Below, piece by piece: positions 1 to 6,589 of a DNA stretch of 23,704 nt (the stretch's first letter is position 1; every line of letters begins with the position of its first letter). The notes under the pieces were generated by a model. The model was not told where the DNA came from. It saw nothing but the letters and a program-made list of their open reading frames with translations, and ran no database searches. The stretch is from JBBQHM01 sp038323965 (GTDB lineage Bacteria; Verrucomicrobiota; Verrucomicrobiia; Chthoniobacterales; UBA10450): NCBI GenBank assembly GCA_038323965.1, contig JBBQHM010000026.1:1-23704 (forward strand). Direction: 5' to 3'. The position numbers were made by a program, and so were the translations under genes.

Positions 1-969
1 GTCGTTCCCCTCGCCTACTTCATCCTGGCGCTCGCGCTTCTTTCGCTCCTCAGCGCGCCGCTCTCCCTTTCCATCATTTTCAACAACGCCAACTGGCTGC
101 TCTCGCGCATCGTCCTCGCGCTGGTTCATTTCTTTGCCGTCGCGCCGGAGAGTCATTTCTATCTCGCCCGTCCCCACCAACGCCTCACGCCGATTTCAGC
201 GACCGTACTCGATGAGGGCACGGGCGGCGCGCTGCATTTCCGCGCGGACAATTACGATTGGCTGATCGACTGCGGGAGCACGCGACATTATCCGCGCACC
301 TTGAAGGAATTCCTGCACATGCGAGGCGTCGGCCAGATCGAAGGACTGGTTCTCACGCACGGCGATGCCCAGCACCTCGGCGCCGCTCCTCAGGTGATCG
401 CCGACTTTTTGCCGCGTGAATTTTACCTCAACCCGCTCGATGTCCGTTCGTCCAGCTTCCGTCGGTTGCACGAAACTGTTGCGGAAAAGCCACGCGCTCT
501 GATTCGCGGCGATCAACTGATGTTTGGTCCGGATGTTGCGGTGCAAATTCTCTACCCGCCACCCGATCTCTCCGTGAAAGCGGCGGACGATGCGCCCTTG
601 ATTGCGAGGATCGAAATCGCCGATCGCACGAGTCTGCTGCTCGAATCGGACGCCGGTGCCGACGCGGAAGCCGCGCTTGTAGCGGCGGGCGACGGCTTGG
701 AAAGCGATATTCTGATTAAAGGACAGAATCACCGCGGTGGATCGGGCACTCGAGCATTTCTCGATGCGGTCAAACCACAACTCGTTATCGCCACGTCGCG
801 CGAAAGTCCGTTGAACGAACAAATCACTGAGCAATTCGTGCAGGACCTCGCGGAGCGCGGAATCAAACTGTTTCGGCAGGATCAAACTGGCGCGGTTGAG
901 ATTGAATTTGCCGAGAACGGATGGCGCGCCCGTTCCTTCATCACCAACGAAATCGTTCGAGGGCGATAA
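1..969 (+). CDS. comEC: ComEC/Rec2 DNA-uptake protein, C-terminal part (5' end outside window)
   Basis: The frame is open from base 1 and ends in TAA at 967-969. The first ~45 residues form a hydrophobic stretch (FILALALLSLLSAPLSLSII, then WLLSRIVLALVHFFAV), matching the last membrane helices of the Competence domain. Next comes a metallo-beta-lactamase-type domain (LDEGTGGA, WLIDCGS, then LTHGDAQHLGAA). This is the usual order in ComEC/Rec2, the inner-membrane channel that carries single-stranded DNA into the cytoplasm in natural transformation. Family members normally read H-x-D-x-D-H at the metal site, and DxGQGD before it. Here the metal site reads HGDAQH (bases 358-375), with Gln for the second Asp, and the GQGD is degenerate. 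The domain may therefore bind metal differently or be catalytically weak. The N-terminal OB-fold and most of the channel lie outside the window. The family call is secure from domain order; activity is not. Confidence 0.82.
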   Translation, partial: VVPLAYFILALALLSLLSAPLSLSIIFNNANWLLSRIVLALVHFFAVAPESHFYLARPHQRLTPISATVLDEGTGGALHFRADNYDWLIDCGSTRHYPRTLKEFLHMRGVGQIEGLVLTHGDAQHLGAAPQVIADFLPREFYLNPLDVRSSSFRRLHETVAEKPRALIRGDQLMFGPDVAVQILYPPPDLSVKAADDAPLIARIEIADRTSLLLESDAGADAEAALVAAGDGLESDILIKGQNHRGGSGTRAFLDAVKPQLVIATSRESPLNEQITEQFVQDLAERGIKLFRQDQTGAVEIEFAENGWRARSFITNEIVRGR

Positions 970-991
970 GCCGCCGCTTTTAAAAGTTCGT

Positions 992-1669
992 TTAGCGTTC
1001 AGGCAGTTTCTTCTGCAAGAAAAGGCGATGGATCGTGCGTCCTTGAAATTTCTGCTCGAACGCGCTCGCGGGAAACTCGATCGACGGTAAAGGCTTGCTC
1101 GTAAGGCGGCCTTCAAAATTTTGCAGGACGCGCTGCATCGCGACGAAATAGTCGGCGTGATCGGTCGCGAGATGAAGGAGGCCATCGCGCTGAAGCGCGC
1201 GCGCGAGGCATCGAAGAAAATCGTCATTGAAAGTTCGCCGTGGCCAATGCCGTCGCTTTGGCCACGGGTCCGGGAAAAGGAAATGGAAAACCGCCACCGT
1301 TTCGCGATCGAAGAATGAGGAAATGCCCTTCGGCAAATCTGCCGCCACCACCCGAACGTTGGGCAGTGAATGGCTGATTACTTTTCGACAAACACTGCGC
1401 AGCCGGCCGGCCATGCGCTCAAGGCCGACGAAATTTCGCTCAGGATAAGACTGCGCCATCGCGACGAGAAAGGTGCCGTCTCCACAACCGAGATCGACTT
1501 CGAGCGGCGCGTCCCGGCCGAAAATCGCCGCCCAGTCCGGGAGGCCGTTGCCGACCGGCCCGACCAGAGTGGCCGCCTCGTCCCCGGTCAGAGTTCGTCG
1601 ACCCCGCATCTGCGGAATGTATTCGCGCGAATAACTGCGCAACTCGAGTGTCTTAATCGTATGAAACAT
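992..1669 (-). CDS. trmB: tRNA (guanine-N7-)-methyltransferase TrmB
   Basis: This protein of 225 residues has the size of TrmB, the SAM-dependent enzyme that makes m7G46 in the tRNA variable loop. The SAM-binding motif is EVDLGCGDGTFL. The family signature follows in order: FVGLERM, FHFLFPDPWPKRRH (substrate pocket), RRTFNDDFL and LHLATDHADYF. The N-terminal LRSYSREYIPQMRGRRTLT corresponds to the RSxxRRxGRxT segment at the start of other TrmB proteins. I therefore keep the long start (ATG at 1667-1669) rather than the internal ATG at 1607-1609. With that start the gene overlaps the divergent msrA start by 9 bases. It converges on comEC with a 22-base gap. The function is housekeeping and the gene looks intact. 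Confidence 0.9.
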   Translation of the reverse strand: MFHTIKTLELRSYSREYIPQMRGRRTLTGDEAATLVGPVGNGLPDWAAIFGRDAPLEVDLGCGDGTFLVAMAQSYPERNFVGLERMAGRLRSVCRKVISHSLPNVRVVAADLPKGISSFFDRETVAVFHFLFPDPWPKRRHWPRRTFNDDFLRCLARALQRDGLLHLATDHADYFVAMQRVLQNFEGRLTSKPLPSIEFPASAFEQKFQGRTIHRLFLQKKLPER

Positions 1670-2275
1670 TTCCTCTCACTTTTGTGCGCGCTCGCTGTGG
1701 CCAGCATCTCTGTCGCCGCCGAGAGCCCGGCGCCGGCCGCGCCAAACCTCAAAACGGCCGTTTTTGCCGGGGGCTGCTTCTGGTGCATTCAGCCGGCGTT
1801 CGACAAGGCGCCGGGCGTGGTGAAAACCATCGTGGGCTATGCCGGCGGCACGGAGCCGAACCCGACCTACGAACTTGTGACTTCGGAAAAGACGCAGTAT
1901 CGCGAATCGCTCGAGATCACCTACGATCCGGCGAAGATTTCCTACGATCAGTTACTCGACATCTATTGGAAGCAGATCAATCCGACGCAAGCGGACGGAC
2001 AATTCACCGATATCGGGCCGAGCTATCGAGCCGCGATCTTCGCGGCGAATGATGACGAGAAAAAAATCGCGGAGGCTTCGAAAGCGAAATTAGCCGCCTC
2101 CGGCCGTTTCGATAAGCCAATTGTGACTGAGATTCTCTCGGGGGCGAAGTTCTGGCCCGCGGAAGATTATCACCAGAAATATTACCAGACGAACTCCATG
2201 GCTTTCGAAATGTTCGAACTTGCTTCAGGCCGAAAATCTTTCGCGAAGAAGAAAGGGAGCGAGGAGAAAAAGTAA
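1661..2275 (+). CDS. msrA: Exported peptide-methionine (S)-S-oxide reductase MsrA
   Basis: MsrA reduces methionine-S-sulfoxide in oxidised proteins. The signature GGCFWC with catalytic Cys39 is present, followed by GVVKTIVGYAGG, NPTYELV, YRESLEITYDP and NPTQADGQFTDIGPSYR, all typical of the family. The C-terminal AEDYHQKYY is also conserved. The open frame extends further upstream, but ATG 1661 gives a clean signal peptide (MKHFLSLLCALAVASISVAA, cleavage near residue 20), so this is probably a periplasmic or exported MsrA of 204 residues. Upstream codons in the same frame are antisense to trmB and do not look like protein. No clear Shine-Dalgarno is visible. The ATG lies inside the 5' end of the divergent trmB, so both promoters must lie within the partner gene. 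Confidence 0.9.
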   Translation: MKHFLSLLCALAVASISVAAESPAPAAPNLKTAVFAGGCFWCIQPAFDKAPGVVKTIVGYAGGTEPNPTYELVTSEKTQYRESLEITYDPAKISYDQLLDIYWKQINPTQADGQFTDIGPSYRAAIFAANDDEKKIAEASKAKLAASGRFDKPIVTEILSGAKFWPAEDYHQKYYQTNSMAFEMFELASGRKSFAKKKGSEEKK

Positions 2276-2324
2276 GCGCGGCGTTAGCTTGACGCGGCGC
2301 GATCCATTGGTCAGCATCGGCCGC

Positions 2325-3044
2325 ATGAAGCCGCTGCTTTTCAGTCTCGCCATCGGAGCAATCTTTTTTCTACCGCAGGCTTTCGCCCAGTCGCCCACCG
2401 CGACGGCCAGTCCGGCGTCACACGGGCTCGATACTCCCAGCGCCGTCACCGCGCCGGTCAGTCCCAGCGGTCCGGCGACAACTTCCACCACCAGCACCAC
2501 CACGGCGATGCCAAGCGAGGCCGAAATGATGAAGCAAATGATGGAGCTCTCCAAGTTGAACGAGAATCACAAACTCATCGGCGATATGGCCGGTAACTGG
2601 AATTACACCGTCAAAATGTGGATGGCCCCGGGCGCGCCACCGATGGAATCGAAAGGCACCGCGGTGCGGAAGCCGATTCTGGGAGGCCGTTATTACACCT
2701 TCGACGTCACCGGCACGATGAAGATGCCCGGCGAGGACGGGAAATTGAAAGACTTCACGTTCAAAGGCAACTCAATCGAGGGTTACGACAACACGAAGAA
2801 GAAATTCATCGCCTCGTGGATCGATAACATGGGCACCGGCATGATGTTTTTCGAGGGAGATTACGACGCGGCGACGAAGACATTTACCTACACTTCCGAA
2901 GCGGAAATGATGCCCGGAATGAAGGTGAAGGTGCGCGAGGTCCTCAAGATCGCGGATAAGAACAACCAGGTGATGGAATGGTATGAAGACCGCGGCGGGC
3001 AGGAAATGAAGACGATGGAAATCGACTATCACCGGGCAAAATAA
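2325..3044 (+). CDS. Exported DUF1579 family protein
   Basis: The 239-residue protein starts with a signal peptide (MKPLLFSLAIGAIFFLPQAFAQS, cleavage after about residue 21), followed by a Ser/Thr/Pro-rich linker to about residue 65. The folded part begins with KLNENHKLIGDMAGNWN and runs through GTAVRKPILGGRYY, FKGNSIEGYDNTKKKF, SWIDNMGTGMMFFEG and VREVLKIADKN. These are the marks of DUF1579, a beta-barrel/lipocalin-like domain of unknown biochemical role found in exported bacterial proteins. I chose ATG 2325 because it begins the signal peptide; the frame upstream of it overlaps msrA. The gene follows msrA by 49 bases on the same strand and is closed by a strong terminator, so msrA and this gene may share a transcript. 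The ligand is unknown. Confidence 0.8.
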   Translation: MKPLLFSLAIGAIFFLPQAFAQSPTATASPASHGLDTPSAVTAPVSPSGPATTSTTSTTTAMPSEAEMMKQMMELSKLNENHKLIGDMAGNWNYTVKMWMAPGAPPMESKGTAVRKPILGGRYYTFDVTGTMKMPGEDGKLKDFTFKGNSIEGYDNTKKKFIASWIDNMGTGMMFFEGDYDAATKTFTYTSEAEMMPGMKVKVREVLKIADKNNQVMEWYEDRGGQEMKTMEIDYHRAK

Positions 3045-3098
3045 TCGTCGCTCCGCCCTGCCTTACGAAGGCTAACGAACTTTAGAAATCGCAGGGAC

Positions 3099-3130
3099 GC
3101 CCGGTCGATCATTTCGGCCGGGCTTTTTTT
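3099..3130 (+). terminator. Rho-independent terminator after the DUF1579 gene
   Basis: GCCCGGTCG (3099-3107) pairs with CGGCCGGGC (3115-3123), including one T-G wobble, around the 7-base loop ATCATTT. A run of seven T follows (3124-3130). The hairpin lies 54 bases behind the stop codon of the upstream gene and before the next promoter region, as expected of an intrinsic terminator. Confidence 0.9.
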
Positions 3131-3209
3131 CCTGGCCACGCATGATCGCCTCGATGATTTTTGCAGGAAAAATTTGCCCATCTCTTCGGAACCGCGTTAT
3201 CAATGACGC

Positions 3210-4226
3210 GTGCCTCATCCGAAAAAGCGTTTAGCTTCCACAAGACCGAAAGCGGACGGTCGCATTTCCCGCTTCATTGATCACCACTACCGCCACTTCA
3301 ATGCCGCGGTCCTGAAAGACGCGGCCGAAGCCTACACCGCCCATTTGAAGCCGGGCGGGAAAATGATGGTGACACTCGCGGGCGCGATGAGCACGGCCGA
3401 GCTGGGCGTGTCCCTTGCTGAAATGATCCGGCGCGGCAAGGTTCACATTATCACCTGCACCGGGGCCAACCTCGAAGAGGACATTTTCAATCTTGTCGCC
3501 CGCAGCCAATACGAACGCATTCCGAATTACCGGGAGCTGAGTCCGCAGGCGGAGGAAAAGTTACTGGCGCAGCACCTCAATCGCGTCACCGACACCTGCA
3601 TCCCGGAGGAATACGCAATTCGCCGGATCGAGCGGGCGGTGATGCAACAATGGAAGGCGGCAGAGAAAAACGGTGAACGCTATTTCCCACACGAGTTTCT
3701 TTACCAGATCCTGCGCGACGATCGCCTCGAAAAATATTACGAGATCGACCCTAACGATAGTTGGCTGATGGCGGCGGCGCAGAAGAATCTGCCCATCATC
3801 GTGCCGGGCTGGGAGGATTCTACCCTGGGCAACATTTATGCGGCCCGCAATATTACCGGCGAGCTGAAGGATTTTCAGACGATGCGTTCCGGCATCGAAT
3901 ATATGATGGAGCTAGCCGGCTGGTACCGGCAGCAGGCGAAAAAATCATCGATTGGATTTTTCCAGATCGGCGGCGGGATCGCCGGCGATTTTCCGATCTG
4001 CGTCGTCCCGATGCTGAACCAGGATGTAAAGGACGCCGATGTTCCCGAGTGGGGTTATTTCTGCCAGATCAGCGATTCGACGACGAGCTTCGGCTCTTAC
4101 TCCGGCGCGGTTCCGAACGAGAAAATTACCTGGGGAAAACTGCGGGCGACGACGCCGCGGTTTATCATTGAGTCGGACGCGACGATTGTCGCTCCGCTGG
4201 TTTTTGCAAAAATTCTAGGCTGGTAA
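3210..4226 (+). CDS. Deoxyhypusine synthase-like protein
   Basis: This 338-residue protein belongs to the deoxyhypusine synthase family (NAD- and spermidine-dependent aminobutyl transferase fold). Visible landmarks are the N-terminal FIDHHYRHFNAAVLKDAAEA, the nucleotide-binding ITCTGANLEED (residues 80-90), IIVPGWEDSTLGN, FQIGGGIAGDFPI and SFGSYSGAVPNEKITWGK. The last corresponds to the active-site lysine segment WGK (Lys310 here). In eukaryotes and archaea the enzyme modifies eIF5A/aIF5A. Bacteria lack that substrate, and bacterial homologues have been linked to polyamine chemistry such as homospermidine formation, so the substrate here is not decided by sequence. An in-frame TGA at 3204-3206 makes GTG 3210 the only start that keeps the conserved N-terminus. 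The nitroreductase gene begins 8 bases downstream, suggesting one transcript. Confidence 0.85.
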   Translation: MPHPKKRLASTRPKADGRISRFIDHHYRHFNAAVLKDAAEAYTAHLKPGGKMMVTLAGAMSTAELGVSLAEMIRRGKVHIITCTGANLEEDIFNLVARSQYERIPNYRELSPQAEEKLLAQHLNRVTDTCIPEEYAIRRIERAVMQQWKAAEKNGERYFPHEFLYQILRDDRLEKYYEIDPNDSWLMAAAQKNLPIIVPGWEDSTLGNIYAARNITGELKDFQTMRSGIEYMMELAGWYRQQAKKSSIGFFQIGGGIAGDFPICVVPMLNQDVKDADVPEWGYFCQISDSTTSFGSYSGAVPNEKITWGKLRATTPRFIIESDATIVAPLVFAKILGW

Positions 4227-4234
4227 GCAAAGTC

Positions 4235-4821
4235 GTGATCAAGGGAAGCGAAAAACGCCGCGCCGATTATTCGATCGAAAGTCTCATCATCGATCGCTGG
4301 TCGCCCCGCGCCATGTCAGGCGAATCGATTCCACACCCGGAATTGCTCCGTCTTTTCGAAGCTGCACGCTGGGGGCCGTCATCTTTCAACGCGCAGCAGT
4401 GGCGCGCTCTTTACGCGCGAAGGGAGAGCGACCATTGGCCGACTTTCTTCTCTTTGCTGGTCGATGCGAACAAGACGTGGTGCGCGAACGCCGCCGCGCT
4501 GGTCGTTTTTGTTTCGCGGCGGAATTTCGAACACAACGACAAGCCATCGCGGACTCATTCCTATGATTGCGGGGCGGCCTGGGAGAATTTGCGCTGCAAG
4601 GTTTTCGCCAGGGTTTGGTCGTTCACGGAATGCAGGGCTTCGATTACGATCTCGCTCGCGCTGTCCTGAAGATTCCGGATGAATTCGAGATCGAAGCCAT
4701 GGCGGCCGTTGGTCGTCCAGGAAAGGCCGACACGTTGCCGGAAAAGTTGCAGAAGAGCGAAGCGCCTAATGCCCGCCGGCCGCTCACCGAAAGCGTTCGC
4801 GAAGGGCTGTTCTCCTTCTAG
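4235..4821 (+). pseudogene. Nitroreductase family protein, broken by a one-base frameshift
   Basis: The first frame (GTG 4235) encodes a nitroreductase N-terminus: IESLIIDRWSPRAMSG, LLRLFEAARWGPSSFNAQQW, and AAALVVFVS, ending in HSYDCGAAWENL. The expected continuation, ALQGFRQGLVVHGMQGFDYD, then KIPDEFEIEAMAAVGRPG and a normal C-terminus, lies one frame over and ends at TAG 4819-4821. Adding one G after base 4591 (AATTTG-GCGCTG) would rejoin both parts into a full-length protein of about 195 residues. The family comprises FMN-dependent NAD(P)H oxidoreductases. All other regions look unharmed, so this is either a very recent loss, a programmed shift or an assembly error. It sits 8 bases behind the deoxyhypusine-synthase-like gene, apparently in the same operon. 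Confidence 0.8.
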
Positions 4822-4933
4822 GTTTCGCCGTCCTTCGTCTAAGCCTGGTCGTTTGCAGATCGGATAATTTGCTCGACAAGATCCAGTTAAAATAGCTCCA
4901 TCAAGTCACGATCGGTGACGTGCCAGGAACGAA

Positions 4934-5398
4934 ATGACGTTGCCGGCGAAGTCTATGCCGCTGACAACCGAGACCACGCAGGATTGTCAAGGAATCGTTC
5001 ACGTTGGCACCGGCGTGATCACCGGCGATGAATTGGTCGAAGGCAGTTACGGCGCGCTCCAACTCGTGCAAAATACGCAGAATTTTCACTACGAATTTGT
5101 TGACCTGACCGGCGCGACAAAACTCATCGACGCCGGCGACGATCATCTCGACCAAATCACCGCGCAAGATCGTCTGGCGGCCACCTACCGGCCGAATGCA
5201 GTCGTTGTCATCGTGGCACCCGGCGACGATTTCTTCCGCTTAGCCACGGATTGGGAAGCTCGCGTCCGGCATCTCGGCTGGAACACGCACATTACGCGCG
5301 ACCGCGACGAGGCGATGCGTTGGCTCCAGCAAAACTTTCCGCCTCCGACTTTGGGCACGCTCGAAAGCGAAATCGCAAACGCCGAGCGATTGTCCTGA
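4934..5398 (+). CDS. SpoIIAA/STAS-like domain protein
   Basis: This soluble 154-residue protein has no signal peptide or membrane segment. The pattern of an alternating beta strand (QLVQNTQNFHYEFVDLTGAT), helix, strand (NAVVVIVAPG), helix with a Trp/Leu core, and the end HITRDRDEAMRWLQQ is that of the small SpoIIAA-like/STAS-related proteins found singly in many soil bacteria. These typically finish in a 'frdrdeAlxWL' element. The role of these proteins is unknown; binding or phospho-relay partners are not suggested by the neighbours. ATG 4934 is preceded by AGGAA at 4925-4929, a reasonable ribosome binding site. The family assignment is by overall pattern, not by a diagnostic motif. Confidence 0.6.
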   Translation: MTLPAKSMPLTTETTQDCQGIVHVGTGVITGDELVEGSYGALQLVQNTQNFHYEFVDLTGATKLIDAGDDHLDQITAQDRLAATYRPNAVVVIVAPGDDFFRLATDWEARVRHLGWNTHITRDRDEAMRWLQQNFPPPTLGTLESEIANAERLS

Positions 5399-5416
5399 AA
5401 GTAAGGACCGCCAATC

Positions 5417-5680
5417 TCAGCCGGCCGTATCGCCGCGGTCTCCCTGGCCTTTGGCCACGCGCGTCTTCGACTGATGCCGACGATCCGCCGCCAGTGACCG
5501 GCCAACATTTACTTCCGATTTAAATTCGCCTTTCTTGTTCCGGCGGACGTAGCGACGATCACCCTTGTGCGGCTCGATCAAGGTGCGCTTGCTCGTCGTC
5601 GCCGAGCTTCGACGTTTGATCGCCGTTGTTTTCGGTTTGGTGCTCTTCATCGCTTTAGCAGTCGGTTTCTTTGAGGCCAT
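5417..5680 (-). CDS. Small basic conserved protein (unknown function)
   Basis: The protein of 87 residues begins with a Lys/Ala/Thr-rich tail (MASKKPTAKAMKSTKPK) and continues with HKGDRRYVRRNKKGEF, VNVGRSLAADRR and KGQGDRGD. I recognise the second half as a short conserved block seen in small hypothetical proteins of several phyla; no function is known to me. The composition is strongly cationic, which fits nucleic-acid or ribosome association, but that is inference. The frame is open 17 codons further upstream, to an ATG at 5729-5731. The upstream residues (MPAGGIGPLSFSIRFYF) are unlike the rest, so I start at ATG 5680. It converges on the STAS-like gene with an 18-base gap. Confidence 0.6.
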   Translation of the reverse strand: MASKKPTAKAMKSTKPKTTAIKRRSSATTSKRTLIEPHKGDRRYVRRNKKGEFKSEVNVGRSLAADRRHQSKTRVAKGQGDRGDTAG

Positions 5681-5853
5681 AAAGTAGAATCGAATCGAAA
5701 AAGACAATGGCCCTATCCCGCCTGCTGGCACGCGCGCTGCTGAATAGGAAGCGCGACCGGGGAAGTCAATTACACGCCATAGAATAACCCTTCCAACGGT
5801 TTCGTAGAGCGCGGCCAGAAATGGTCGCGCTTTCTCTTTCCGGAAGGACGCGC

Positions 5854-6282
5854 CTAAAAACGCGCGACTTCAGTCTGCGGTTCGACGTATTCCGCGCGCG
5901 AAACTGAGAGCGACTGGCCAAGATGCTGCGAGAGCTCCTGCGCCAGCACGATCGCAATTTGTTTGGGATCGCGGGTGTATTGCGGAATCGGAAAAGCGCC
6001 CGCGTTGCGATCGTACCCGTAAATCGTGCCGTCCGTTTCCCAGACACAATAAGCGTGGCCAGCCGGATGATTGGCATAGCGCACCAGAAGAATGCGCGCC
6101 CAGAAATTCTTCTCCAAACTGTGCTGCGTCTTGATCGCTGCGAGATAATTGCAGGCTGAAACAACGCAGCCGTTCAGCACCACGAGGTCATCCTCAGTGG
6201 GGGTGAGAACGACTTTCTGCGAACAGCTCGTTAAAGAGCTGATCAGAACGGCGGCAGCGAGAAAACCTAGAAAGCGATTCAT
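5854..6282 (-). CDS. Small lipoprotein with a possible Cys/His/Asp peptidase-like core
   Basis: This 142-residue protein starts with a lipoprotein signal: charged MNR, hydrophobic FLGFLAAAVLISS and lipobox LTSC with Cys20 as the predicted lipidated residue. After that it has GCVVSACNYLAAIK, then GHAYCVWETDGTIYGYDRNAG. The order Cys, GHA plus hydrophobics, then a strand ending in YxYD resembles the Cys-His-Asp arrangement of papain/NlpC-like folds, but no family is recognised and the domain is short. It is probably anchored in the outer or inner membrane facing the periplasm. No clear Shine-Dalgarno is visible upstream. The catalytic idea is an inference from spacing only. Confidence 0.62.
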   Translation of the reverse strand: MNRFLGFLAAAVLISSLTSCSQKVVLTPTEDDLVVLNGCVVSACNYLAAIKTQHSLEKNFWARILLVRYANHPAGHAYCVWETDGTIYGYDRNAGAFPIPQYTRDPKQIAIVLAQELSQHLGQSLSVSRAEYVEPQTEVARF

Positions 6283-6319
6283 AGAGTCGAGGAAGCGAGC
6301 AAGTTCTAGAAATTATAGA

Positions 6320-6362
6320 TAAAACGCCCGGCGTGGGAAGAAGTTTCGCTTCGGACGGGCAA
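6320..6362 (-). terminator. Possible terminator behind the GH39-glycoamylase operon
   Basis: Read on the minus strand, GCCCG pairs with a later CGGGC, with an inner GAAG-cgaaa-CTTC hairpin, and is followed by GTTTTAT. The stem is interrupted and the T run short, so this is a moderate candidate. Its position 230-270 bases behind the glycoamylase stop and before the lipoprotein gene fits. Confidence 0.35.
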
Positions 6363-6412
6363 AGACGCCATCCAAATGAGTTCTTACGTGGAAACCTTCG
6401 GACGTGTAAATG

Positions 6413-6441
6413 CCTCCGGCACCGAAAGATCGGGCCGGAGG
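6413..6441. repeat. 8-base inverted repeat
   Basis: CCTCCGGC (6413-6420) and GCCGGAGG (6434-6441) are perfect inverted copies around a 13-base loop. No T run follows on either strand, so it is not an obvious terminator. The role is unknown. Confidence 0.5.
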
Positions 6442-6589
6442 GTTCTGGGGTCAGCCGCCCAAGAACAAAAGTGACGTTCTCGTCGTCGCGGTCAGGCTGG
6501 GGTCTGCCCGCCGCTTCAATTCAGCCATCCGCCGAAAGAGGATTTTCAGATGCAAAAAATTGCCATCAACTCTCGAGCAACCGGCCAAT

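Larger units (their letters stand above)
6283..6589. other. 307-base intergenic region without a convincing gene
   Basis: Short open frames on both strands here have no domain-like content and overlap the end of the glycoamylase gene. What can be seen is a possible leftward terminator at 6320-6362, an 8-base inverted repeat at 6413-6441, and a stretch at about 6440-6520 with repeated GGGGTC/GCCCGCC-type words that could be a dispersed repeat. Confidence 0.5.

Noticed and set aside
196..1227. Long open frame on the minus strand (343 codons)
   Set aside because: It is antisense to comEC and trmB, Arg/Ser-rich without domain signs; both real genes have clear motifs in other frames.
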